This document shows positions 16,970-24,255 of a stretch of 42,075 nt of DNA, piece by piece; position 1 is the stretch's first letter, and each line of letters begins with the position of its first letter. The notes beneath the pieces were generated by a model. It saw nothing but the letters and a program-made list of their open reading frames with translations. It did no database searches and was not told where the DNA came from. The stretch comes from Brevibacillus invocatus. GTDB taxonomy: Bacteria > Bacillota > Bacilli > Brevibacillales > Brevibacillaceae. The translations under genes and the position numbers were made by a program. The stretch is taken from contig NZ_RHHR01000047.1 in the NCBI RefSeq assembly GCF_003710915.1, positions 1-42,075 of the forward strand, given 5' to 3'.

Positions 16970-17146
16970 ATGGATGTGATATCGGTAGGGGATCAGGTTG
17001 TGTTTCTTCGGGATGGCGCGAGAGGCATTGTGATGCGCATACAAGAAGGGAAGTGCCTCGTCTTGTGGGAGGATGAGTTTGTCAGCTGGGAAAGTGTAGA
17101 GCTGCTGCGGAGCGCACAGGTGGAAAGGTCAGAACAGCGGATGTAA
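16970..17146 (+). CDS. Small SH3-like beta protein linked to fixX
   Basis: A 58-residue protein beginning MDVISVGDQVVFLRDGARG and continuing IVMRIQEGKCLVLWEDEFVSW. The alternation of short beta strands and the opening GDxVVF resemble SH3/KOW-like or Tudor-like barrels. It follows fixX by only 9 bases and precedes the operon terminator, so it belongs to the fix transcript. A GTG at 16964 is an alternative start. I know no established role; regulation or assembly of FixABCX is a guess from position alone. Confidence 0.6.
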   Translation: MDVISVGDQVVFLRDGARGIVMRIQEGKCLVLWEDEFVSWESVELLRSAQVERSEQRM

Positions 17147-17163
17147 TTTCCCGCTGTTTTTTT
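17133..17163 (+). terminator. Terminator of the fix operon
   Basis: AACAGCGG at 17133-17140 pairs with CCGCTGTT at 17151-17158, followed by seven T residues. The stop codon of the last gene lies in the loop. Confidence 0.85.
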
Positions 17164-17179
17164 CTGGTCAGAATACCAC

Positions 17180-18271
17180 CTACACGTTCGACTGAAAGGA
17201 GACAAGGCATTGGCGCAAGTAATCGCTTCTGTTTTGAATGAAGGATCGTATAAAGTCAGGTTCAGCATCAAAGGATTCCATTTTATCTTTTTTAAAGGGG
17301 TCCAGAGGCAGGCAAGGCCGTAGAAGCTGATGGAGTTCAGCTATTCTAGGTTCCAGATGGTCAGGGGTAAAGGAAGTTTCTAAAATGTCTTCAAGAATCA
17401 GACTATACCGCTTGCGAAAGTGTGCAACGTCCAGTATTCGGGCGGTTAGCGTGTTGAAGCCATCGATTGGCAGGAAGGTATGATCCATCACTTTTCCATT
17501 TACATTGCGGCCCCAGGTAGCATCGTAGTCCCAAGGGATGATGCTGAACTTCTTGGTTTCTTCATTTCGATACAAGGCGTAGTTATGAATAAAACCGTCA
17601 TAGTTTTGTGTGCAAACAGCTCCAGCCAGCCAGCGCAAATAGTTGTCGATCTCCAGAATCTTGTCTATCTCTTTCTCGAATTCTTCTTGTGGAGTTGTAA
17701 TCGTTTTAAAAATGAGTTCGCGGAGAAAAACGTCATCATCAGCAGTCCCGCACTTCCGTATATAGCCTGCTTCCAATGAATCTTTCACTTTCTGTGATTT
17801 TGGATGGTACAAAGAAAAATTGGCATTGGAATTGACAGCGTAATAGATGGGGCCATTCGCTAGGTGACGTTTTTGCAGAAAGCACTCGTCAACAGATTCC
17901 AGCTTCAGATAGATTCCAGCACAGGATTCATTGATATAGAGCAAAATGTGTTGAGCCAACGGGGCCAACGAACCGATTTCGGTAAAAAAGTCAAAAGACA
18001 GTTTGTTTCGCATGAGTGAAGGATCAACAAACTCGGCATTTAGATGGACTTCACGCACCAGGGACATGGAATGCTCCGAGAGAAATTCGATTCGAAGAGA
18101 CTTCTTGGCAAATTTACGCGTATGCGCACCGCGATATCCGACTTTAATGGAGAAACACTCATCTAACACGTTTAAAGTGGCAGGAACCATAAATTCTGTC
18201 TTGGCATGCTTTTTCAACAAACGGTAATCTTTTTCTGAAATGGTCAGGTAATAAGAGGGTATGGTCGTCAT
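17180..18271 (-). CDS. cotH: CotH-like spore coat protein kinase
   Basis: A 363-residue CotH-family protein. CotH is an atypical kinase that phosphorylates spore coat proteins such as CotB and CotG. The family pattern is seen as YRGAHTRKFAKKSLRIEF (about residues 46-63), LNAEFVDPSLMRNKLSFDFF, YLKLESVDECFL and, near residue 240, IIPWDYDATWG, whose aspartates would bind the metal. HNYALYRNEETKKF precedes it as in family members. GGAGG lies about 10 bases before ATG 18271. It points to spore-surface function for the region. The symbol is by family, not proven orthology. Confidence 0.88.
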   Translation of the reverse strand: MTTIPSYYLTISEKDYRLLKKHAKTEFMVPATLNVLDECFSIKVGYRGAHTRKFAKKSLRIEFLSEHSMSLVREVHLNAEFVDPSLMRNKLSFDFFTEIGSLAPLAQHILLYINESCAGIYLKLESVDECFLQKRHLANGPIYYAVNSNANFSLYHPKSQKVKDSLEAGYIRKCGTADDDVFLRELIFKTITTPQEEFEKEIDKILEIDNYLRWLAGAVCTQNYDGFIHNYALYRNEETKKFSIIPWDYDATWGRNVNGKVMDHTFLPIDGFNTLTARILDVAHFRKRYSLILEDILETSFTPDHLEPRIAELHQLLRPCLPLDPFKKDKMESFDAEPDFIRSFIQNRSDYLRQCLVSFQSNV

Positions 18272-18404
18272 GGACTTACTACCTCCTGCGATTCATAGGT
18301 CTGGCGCTGATAGATGACGACACAGATTTGGGTAGCATGGCGTACCGAATGAGATGTCATCCGGTCGCCAGTACCACATCGTCGTCAGGATCCCGAACTT
18401 GCTC

Positions 18405-18602
18405 TTAAGAACTTCTTCTGCCGCAGCAGCTACCACTACGTTTTTGATTGGAATGATTCATAAATCTAGTGGGAGGATTGGGCCGAGATTGTGGAATGTA
18501 AGGCTTCTGCTGTTGAGGTTTATTCAGTTGGCTCAAGTCTGGTTGAACAGGGTAACCTATTGGCAGATTGGCTGGATTGTTGGACTCTCCTGAATTTTTC
18601 AA
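18405..18602 (-). pseudogene. Small Pro/Gln-rich protein with Cys-Cys-Gly-Arg tail, 5' end missing
   Basis: About 65 residues rich in Pro, Asn, Gln and Ser, ending in SGSCCGRRSS. The tail matches that of the small protein at 19962-20141 (SGGCCGRKRSQ). No good start is visible: the only candidate is TTG 18602 with no ribosome binding site, and the frame runs into the 5' edge of the epimerase fragment. Both genes therefore seem to have lost their beginnings at the same junction. Product and function are unknown; a spore-coat role is inferred from neighbours. Confidence 0.5.
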
Positions 18603-19484
18603 GGTGGAGCAGGCTTTATCGGCTCACATCTGGTCGATCGCTATATCGAGCTTGGACATGAAGTCGTAGTAATAGACAATTTCTCTACGGGGTTCCAAAA
18701 AAACATTCATCCGAAGGCGAGAGTCGTGGAGATGGATTTGTCCAATGCGGCTTTGGAAGAACTGGTCGTGAGCGAAAAACCGGATTTGATTAATCATCAT
18801 GCCGCTCAGATCAATGTGAGAACGTCTGTTGATCAACCCTTGTTCGATTTGGACATCAATCAGCGCAATACCGTTCGGCTGCTGGAAGCGGCAAAAAAAG
18901 CACAGGTGAAGAAGTTCATCTTTGCCTCGTCAGGAGGTACGGTCTACGGAGAAACCGAGCACCAGCCCATTCCCGAACCGTATTCAGGGACACCGCTTTC
19001 ACCGTATGGCATCAATAAACTGGCATCTGAGCACTATCTCTCCTTTTACTCCGGACAATCAGGTATGCGCTGGACGATCCTTCGGTACGCGAATGTGTAT
19101 GGACCTCGTCAAAACATCTATGGTGAGGCAGGGGTGATCGCCATCTTTTTGGATCGAGTGAAAAGGGGATTGCCACCCATTATTTACGGCGACGGTGAGC
19201 AGGTACGGGATTACATTCATGTAGAAGACATCGTATCCGCAAACATGATGTTCAGCCATATCGATAGCGAAGTCGGTATATATAATGTAGGAACAGGTAA
19301 AGGGACTACCCTGAACAGGCTGGTAGCGTTCATATCCGAGATCATTCCGGAAGCCCTCCCTCCTGTATATGAGCAGGAACGGCCTGGGGATCTGCGCTGG
19401 AATATCCTCTGTGTGGACAAATTAAGAGCGCTGGGATGGCAACCCCTCGTGAATATGAAAGAAGGTATTGTCAAACTCATATGA
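18603..19484 (+). pseudogene. NAD-dependent sugar epimerase lacking its start
   Basis: From 18603 the frame reads GGAGFIGSHLVDRYIELGHE, the NAD-binding Rossmann motif. It continues with HHAAQINVRTSVDQP, the catalytic SPYGINKLASEHY (Tyr and Lys present), NVYGPRQNIYGEAG and a normal C-terminus. This is a UDP-glucose 4-epimerase-like short-chain dehydrogenase. The usual first seven residues and start codon are absent: a stop codon lies three codons upstream and no start sits between. Internal initiation at 18726 would omit the NAD site. It is therefore probably inactive unless a non-standard start is used. Confidence 0.7.
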
Positions 19485-19501
19485 ACATGCAGCAAAACAA
19501 T

Positions 19502-19543
19502 AGGCTCGCCTTCCCATCGAGAACGACGGAAGGCGAGCCTTTT
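19502..19543. terminator. Bidirectional terminator
   Basis: A perfect 13-base-pair stem (AGGCTCGCCTTCC and complement, 13-base loop) followed by TTTT on the plus strand. It sits between two convergent genes and would act on both transcripts. Confidence 0.85.
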
Positions 19544-19546
19544 CAT

Positions 19547-19909
19547 TCAATAAAAGGAGACTTTTTGGGGGGTGACGATTCTCTCTCTGATCTGGTAGCA
19601 GGCAAAGGCGGGGTGTTTTCGGGTTAAAGATACGATGATATAGGCTGCTTCCGGGTAGGAAAAAAAGGCAATATCTTCACTGGACGGAACAGGAGGGGCA
19701 GTAGGGTGAGAGTGGTAAACGGCAACAAGCCGCTCCCCTCTGGCTCGAATGGCGTGAAATACGGATTGGAGTTGTTCCAGATCCATGGAAAAGGAGACAG
19801 GACTTTTATCGATGTTTGCCATCCTCCAGATGGTTTCAGCCCGGCCGTTGCGCCCGGACAATAGTCCGCATGCTTCATAAGGGCGTTCTGCCTGACAGTG
19901 AAGATACAT
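19547..19909 (-). CDS. JAMM/Mov34-type metallopeptidase (M67 family)
   Basis: A protein of about 120 residues with the zinc JAMM motif: the Glu of PYEACGLL near the start, then YHSHPTAPPVPSSED (His-x-His, ten residues, Ser-x-x-Asp). Such enzymes cut isopeptide or C-terminal peptide bonds, for example releasing ubiquitin-like carriers. ATG 19909 has AAGGAA only 2 bases upstream. The frame upstream encodes VLYASKKVWKE, which resembles the missing N-terminal strand and helix, but no ATG/GTG/TTG lies there. A non-AUG start (ATT or CTG near 19950) or 5' damage is possible. It overlaps the neighbouring CCGR-tail gene in that extension. Confidence 0.75.
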   Translation of the reverse strand: MYLHCQAERPYEACGLLSGRNGRAETIWRMANIDKSPVSFSMDLEQLQSVFHAIRARGERLVAVYHSHPTAPPVPSSEDIAFFSYPEAAYIIVSLTRKHPAFACYQIRERIVTPQKVSFY

Positions 19910-19961
19910 TTCCTTCCAAACCTTTTTTGATGCGTACAGGACAGGAATGGGATTCGGATTC

Positions 19962-20141
19962 TTACTGCGAACGTTTCCGGCCGCAGCATCCGCCTGATTT
20001 GGGTGTAAAGGTATTCTTGACAGTATGCACAGGTCCTGAGTTGGGCAAGGGTGAGTTTGGTCCCCTTTGAGTGGAATATTCCGTTCTTACAGGTCTAGCT
20101 TGTCTTTGGCGGTACAATTCCCGATATTGTTCAGGTGTCAT
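19962..20141 (-). CDS. Small basic protein with Cys-Cys-Gly-Arg tail
   Basis: A 59-residue protein beginning MTPEQYRELYRQRQARPV and ending SGGCCGRKRSQ. The middle is Pro/Ser/Asn/Thr-rich and probably disordered. The start ATG 20141 has AAGGAG 10 bases upstream; longer frames lack a site. Its tail is shared with the truncated protein at 18405-18602. It lies immediately upstream of the JAMM peptidase gene and may be a partner or substrate (position-based guess). No known family. Confidence 0.55.
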   Translation of the reverse strand: MTPEQYRELYRQRQARPVRTEYSTQRGPNSPLPNSGPVHTVKNTFTPKSGGCCGRKRSQ

Positions 20142-20210
20142 CCTACATTCACTCCTTTCTTCATGTGTAAGAATTTTTAGTGTCACACATATGAATTCCG
20201 GAGCTAATAT

Positions 20211-20340
20211 TCACTTTCCGCCAAAAAGGCGGTCGTCGTATCGCTCCTCCTTGAGCTCGCCTCGATAGAGGTCATTAGTGGCTCTACAATGTTTTATGCC
20301 AAGTTGCCGCTAGAGGGAACGGCAGTTGCACATTGCCAGG
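20211..20340 (-). pseudogene. Possible frameshifted small gene remnant
   Basis: Two minus-strand frames read protein-like stretches that join by a one-base shift near 20290: VQLPFPLAATWHKTL, then RATNDLYRGELKEERYDDRL and FGGK before a stop at 20211. The combined sequence is about 40 residues with no ribosome binding site. A GC-rich CCGCC/GGCGG hairpin overlaps the end. It may be a decayed small gene between the coiled-coil and CCGR-tail genes, or chance. Confidence 0.22.
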
Positions 20341-20366
20341 AGAGCGAAAGGAGGAAGGGAAAGGCG

Positions 20367-21677
20367 CTAGGGTTTGGTTTTGAAAGGGTTGAACGTATTG
20401 GGGAGCGGGGATTGATGGTTTTTTAAGAAGCTGGCGTGAGATTGGGATGGGAGCTGAATAGAGGAGATGGGAGCTGTTATTCCTGTTGTAGAAGGTGCCT
20501 GTGGATTTGCAGGGTTCGCTTTTTGGGTGCGGGCTTCCCTTGTAACATATTCCTGAATGGACTGTTTGTATTTGTTTTCTTTCTCCTGCAAGCCAGCATT
20601 TACTTTTCTCAGGTGTTCGATGGTCGTTTGCAGCGTCGTTACTTGGTGTTGCAGTTTAGCAATCAGTTTTTCTTTCTCTTCTAATTGTTTGCTCCATCCG
20701 GTTTGTGCCTCTGTATGGGAGCTGGACACCTCTGATAATTGCTGTTCCAAGAGTCGTATTTTCTCTGCATTCGTAGATGCTTGTTGATCCGCTTCCTGCT
20801 CGTGTGCAGCGATGACCTGTTGAAGCTCTTGCTGAAGCTCCAGATGAGCTTGTCGAAGGTCTTCGATTGTCTGCTGCCATTCTTGTTCTTTCGTTTGGTG
20901 GCTTTCGATATCGGTAGTGAGCTGACGAACCTGATCGGTTAGCTTTGCTACCTGTTCTTTTGCCGCACTCAGTTGATTGCTTGCCTGCTCAAGCGATTGC
21001 CTCCATACTTCTTCTACATTGGCTTGGTGTGAACGTTGCTTCTGAAGCTTCTCCAGCTCTTGTTCACTTTGGTGCAGGGCTTCAACCGTTTGCGACCATT
21101 CTTGTTCTTTCTTTTGATAATTCTCGATGACGGAAGTATACCGCTGTATATGATCCGTCAGCTTCGCTTCTTTTTCTTTTGCTGCTTTCAACTGATGGTT
21201 CGCTTGTTCAAGCGACAGTTTTAAAGTATCCATTTCTTTCATGGAACGAGCGTTGAGCTTTAGCTGCTCTTGAAGCTGCTGTTCGTACTGCTCTGCCTTT
21301 TGCTTGGAAGACGAACTCTTCCACTTTTCTTCTTTTTCTTTGTAGTGCGAAATCGTGTTTTCTCTTTGGGACAAAAGTTTGGCTTGCTGAGCCAATCGAG
21401 ATTCCAAATCACGAATTTGCGTCGAATAACTCTCCAGCTTGTCATTCCACTCCGTCTCGCGTGCTTGCTGTCTGGCAAATGCTTGATTCAAGCCTTCAAG
21501 CTGTTTTTGCTGCTCTTTCTCGCGTTCTTCCACTTGCACGACGTGCTCTTGGAGCTGCTGCAGTTCGTGGCTGTACTGAATGGCTTTCTCCTCGTAGTAG
21601 GCGGCCTGTCGTTTGAGCAGCAATATCTTCTCTTTATTCGGTGATAGTTTTGTGGGTGTTTTCTTCTTAACAGGCAT
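20367..21677 (-). CDS. Long coiled-coil protein with tandem internal repeat
   Basis: A 436-residue protein with a basic start (MPVKKKTPTKLSPNKEK), then about 330 residues of continuous heptad-rich coiled coil (Gln/Glu/Lys/Leu). It ends in a low-complexity Pro/Ser/Asn tail finishing NTFNPFKTKP. Two copies of a roughly 70-residue unit are visible, each carrying SLEQAxxQLxAAKE, KLTD, a variable stretch and KKEQEW/TKEQEW followed by a Gln-Thr helix. There is no signal peptide. ATG 21677 follows GGAGGG. Given its neighbours, a structural spore coat protein is plausible. No named family recognised. Confidence 0.65.
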   Translation of the reverse strand: MPVKKKTPTKLSPNKEKILLLKRQAAYYEEKAIQYSHELQQLQEHVVQVEEREKEQQKQLEGLNQAFARQQARETEWNDKLESYSTQIRDLESRLAQQAKLLSQRENTISHYKEKEEKWKSSSSKQKAEQYEQQLQEQLKLNARSMKEMDTLKLSLEQANHQLKAAKEKEAKLTDHIQRYTSVIENYQKKEQEWSQTVEALHQSEQELEKLQKQRSHQANVEEVWRQSLEQASNQLSAAKEQVAKLTDQVRQLTTDIESHQTKEQEWQQTIEDLRQAHLELQQELQQVIAAHEQEADQQASTNAEKIRLLEQQLSEVSSSHTEAQTGWSKQLEEKEKLIAKLQHQVTTLQTTIEHLRKVNAGLQEKENKYKQSIQEYVTREARTQKANPANPQAPSTTGITAPISSIQLPSQSHASFLKNHQSPLPNTFNPFKTKP

Positions 21678-21846
21678 GGTATCCCTCCGATGTCATGGAT
21701 TTCCTCTATAGACATATGTAGATAGGCGTGGTTTTGTGCAGGAAATCTTCCAGCATTGGCCTAGGAAATGATAGTTTATGGGCTTGTACGAGAGAAGAAA
21801 AAGGGAGAAGAGTGCGCGGTTCTTCTCCCTGAATATATGGGTATGG

Positions 21847-23091
21847 TTACGGAATGGTAGGTCCGCTGAGCACATCTGGGAAGGTGATGCAATCTTGAAC
21901 AAGCAGCTGTGCATCGGGAACTACAGTGATGGCTGCGGCGAAGGAAACGACTCCCAGAGGATCGGACAAGAGCATGATGATCACATCTGGCAAGCCAATT
22001 CCTGTTTCTGCCAATACCAGGGTGTAGTTGAGCGTCTGCTGGGTACCTGTGGATGTAAACGTTTGAACCCCAGTTCCTGTTACGGTCATACCAATCACGA
22101 TGGCTGGCAGAACGACACCAGGAATAAGCGCTGGCAGAACAGTTATGCAGGTAGGAGAACTGATCGTCGTTGGCGAGAAGTTGAAGCTTTGATCGCCAGG
22201 GAAGACGTCTGGCAATGGAGTTGGTCCAGGCGTGTCGAAGAAGTTGAAGGTAAAGGTGCTGCCTCCAGGGTTGCAGCTCGGGCAAATGTCGGCAATCAAC
22301 TGTACGGTACCAATCTCTGCCACAGCAGCCGGTGGCAAGCCAAGAGTGACGCCAACACCAGGAATCAGTGTATTGACAGTTGCCTGACAATCGCAGCTAG
22401 GCCGCGGGAAGATGGCAGGGCACTGTGGAGGGAAGGCAATAGGCGGGCAGTATCCGCCAAGTGTAGGAGATGGAATTGGAATGTCGTTTGGACGTGGAGA
22501 GCAGAATTTTGCCAGCACTTCCAGCTTTACTTCTGCCTCTACTTGGACTTCATTACAGAAGAGCAGATCCAGTTCTACGCTTCCATCCAGCAGGAGTGAG
22601 TAGGTTGGATAACATTCGAGTGCTGCGATCCGGCAAACAATATTATCTGCGTCAAGAGGTTCAGGCAAGCACAGAACCATTTCTTGATCGTACTGAACGG
22701 TTACGGGGAAATCGCATAGCAGTACACCATCGGCGAAGATACGAACTAAAACATTGCCTCCAAAAATGAACCTCACAATACCTACACGTACCGAAACACC
22801 TCCGACGAGGATGTTCTCGCGGCGAATGCTCGCAATGCGGCAGTTCAGGTTTGCGGTGCTCTCGATGCATTGGACGCTAATATCTTGACCGGCAGCGACT
22901 GCTGCATCTACCAATTCGCGGCAATCCGCAGGAATCGAATAACGATTTCGAAACCTGTTGGCACTGACGACCCAGTCGTACACCTTTTGGACGCGGATAC
23001 ACTCTTCTGCTAGGTTGTTGGAGATGGGAGGAGGTGCAGTAGGCGTCGGTGTAGGCACTTGGCGACCCATGATGGGCTTAATGTTTTTCAC
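21847..23091 (-). CDS. Cys/Pro-rich spore coat or exosporium-like protein
   Basis: A 414-residue protein with no signal peptide. After a Thr/Pro stretch (GRQVPTPTPTAPPP) comes a region with CIRVQKVYDWVVSANRFRNR. It continues into two beta-rich repeats with PVTVQYDQEMVLCLPEPLDA and multiple cysteines, somewhat like DUF3794/SPOCS domains. A Pro/Cys linker follows (SCDCQATVN), and then a long hydrophobic beta-rich C-terminus dominated by Val, Ile, Thr and Pro. Such composition is typical of self-assembling spore-surface proteins. GTG 23091 is used because AAGGA lies 8 bases upstream. Coat assignment is by composition and context. Confidence 0.6.
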   Translation of the reverse strand: MKNIKPIMGRQVPTPTPTAPPPISNNLAEECIRVQKVYDWVVSANRFRNRYSIPADCRELVDAAVAAGQDISVQCIESTANLNCRIASIRRENILVGGVSVRVGIVRFIFGGNVLVRIFADGVLLCDFPVTVQYDQEMVLCLPEPLDADNIVCRIAALECYPTYSLLLDGSVELDLLFCNEVQVEAEVKLEVLAKFCSPRPNDIPIPSPTLGGYCPPIAFPPQCPAIFPRPSCDCQATVNTLIPGVGVTLGLPPAAVAEIGTVQLIADICPSCNPGGSTFTFNFFDTPGPTPLPDVFPGDQSFNFSPTTISSPTCITVLPALIPGVVLPAIVIGMTVTGTGVQTFTSTGTQQTLNYTLVLAETGIGLPDVIIMLLSDPLGVVSFAAAITVVPDAQLLVQDCITFPDVLSGPTIP

Positions 23092-23228
23092 CGGTTGAAT
23101 CCTTCCTTTCCTATTGGATTTGCATTTGCATTTACATACTATGGGAGAGGCTTCTCTTTTGCTTGTCAACAAATGCCTATTTTTAGGTAGTTGTACAAGG
23201 CGTACTGGCCTACTTCTTCGCTACATGC

Positions 23229-24113
23229 TTAAAATGGGATTCGGAATTGTCGGAACAACCAGTCATCATCGTACTTTCTCCGCGCATAATATCGGACGCG
23301 CTGGGCAGCGGCTCCGTACTCCAATACCTCTCGTTCGATCTCATTGGCATCGGTGTGAAGGATCAATTTTTTACAGGCAGCGATACGCGCTTCGTTGAAA
23401 TGACTGTACGCCATACGCAGCATGTTGTAGTAGACGTGAGTGTGGGTGACGGTATAAGGATGAAGATTGCGAAACAGATGGAGGATTTTTACATTGGGGT
23501 GTACGTAGCAGCGATTGCCGAACAACCATAGCTTGATGGAAATCTCGATGTCCTCAAAACCCCATACCTGGAATCCGCGATCAAAGCCACCTATATCGAG
23601 GAAGATCGATTTAGGGATTACAAAACACCCCCCAGGTATAATGGCAATTGGTACAGGGCGTTGAGGATGAGGATTCCATACGACGCCCAATCGCTGGTCG
23701 AGTGTTTGTCCGTATCCTACTTTGTGCGGCTCGTTAATTGAACCGATCGCAGGGGCGATTGCATCAGCAGTGCGATTCAAGATCAACTCCATCAAACGGT
23801 CAATCCAATATGGCTCGAACGTGAGATGCGCATCGCAAAAAATCAGATATTCACCTTTTGCATGCTCAGCTCCCAGATTACGTGCAGGTGCTGCACCTAT
23901 TCCTTGGGTGGTAATCAGCTTGACTGGAAAGGTGTTTTGTTCGGTGGTTAAAAAATGACAGCAATTGTCTGTTGAACCGTCGTCTACCACAATAATCTCA
24001 ACGGGATACCGTGTTTTATTTTGGAGGAGGGATACCAATGTGGAACGCACATTGTTTCCCTCATTTTTTGCTGGGATGACAATCGAGATCAGTGGCAGTG
24101 TTTCCGTGTGCAC
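23229..24113 (-). CDS. Family 2 glycosyltransferase with GT7C-like acceptor loop
   Basis: A 294-residue GT-A enzyme. The UDP-sugar side is seen in LPLISIVIPAKNEGNNV, VDDGSTD and the metal motif FCDAHL. The acceptor side has GGFDRGFQVWGFEDIEISIK, as in the Glyco_transf_7C domain of polypeptide N-acetylgalactosaminyltransferases. A protein or peptide acceptor is thus possible. GTG 24113 is chosen because AAAGGAG lies 8 bases upstream. It sits just upstream of the Cys/Pro-rich coat-like gene on the same strand, a good candidate target. Confidence 0.85.
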   Translation of the reverse strand: MHTETLPLISIVIPAKNEGNNVRSTLVSLLQNKTRYPVEIIVVDDGSTDNCCHFLTTEQNTFPVKLITTQGIGAAPARNLGAEHAKGEYLIFCDAHLTFEPYWIDRLMELILNRTADAIAPAIGSINEPHKVGYGQTLDQRLGVVWNPHPQRPVPIAIIPGGCFVIPKSIFLDIGGFDRGFQVWGFEDIEISIKLWLFGNRCYVHPNVKILHLFRNLHPYTVTHTHVYYNMLRMAYSHFNEARIAACKKLILHTDANEIEREVLEYGAAAQRVRYYARRKYDDDWLFRQFRIPF

Positions 24114-24196
24114 ATAGATCACTCCTTTCTAACTGACATGGTATGCATGTGCCGTTTTTATGGGGATTAGGAATGGAAAATTCGCACAGACGGATC

Positions 24197-24224
24197 ACTT
24201 TTGAGGGAGGGCATTCATACTATA
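24197..24224 (+). promoter_or_regulatory. Candidate sigma-K promoter
   Basis: An AC at 24197-24198 and CATACTATA at 24216-24224 are separated by 17 bases. This fits the sigma-K pattern (AC, about 16-17 bases, CATAnnnTA). It precedes the amidase-like gene by about 30 bases, suggesting late mother-cell expression. Confidence 0.5.
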
Positions 24225-24255
24225 GACCGGGTGTACGGAAGAAGGAGTGACGATC

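Noticed and set aside
17202..17330. Plus-strand frame beginning after AAAGGAGACAAGGC with a start-like TTG inside the end of the CotH gene
   Set aside because: It is about 37 codons, antisense to conserved CotH sequence, and no downstream continuation is present. The ribosome-like site is most likely chance.
18283..18434. Minus-strand frame of about 45 codons containing KSKFGILTTMWYWRPDDISF between the CCGR-tail and CotH genes
   Set aside because: It starts only at a weak GTG inside another frame and lacks a ribosome binding site; 45 codons without a stop is not unusual by chance.
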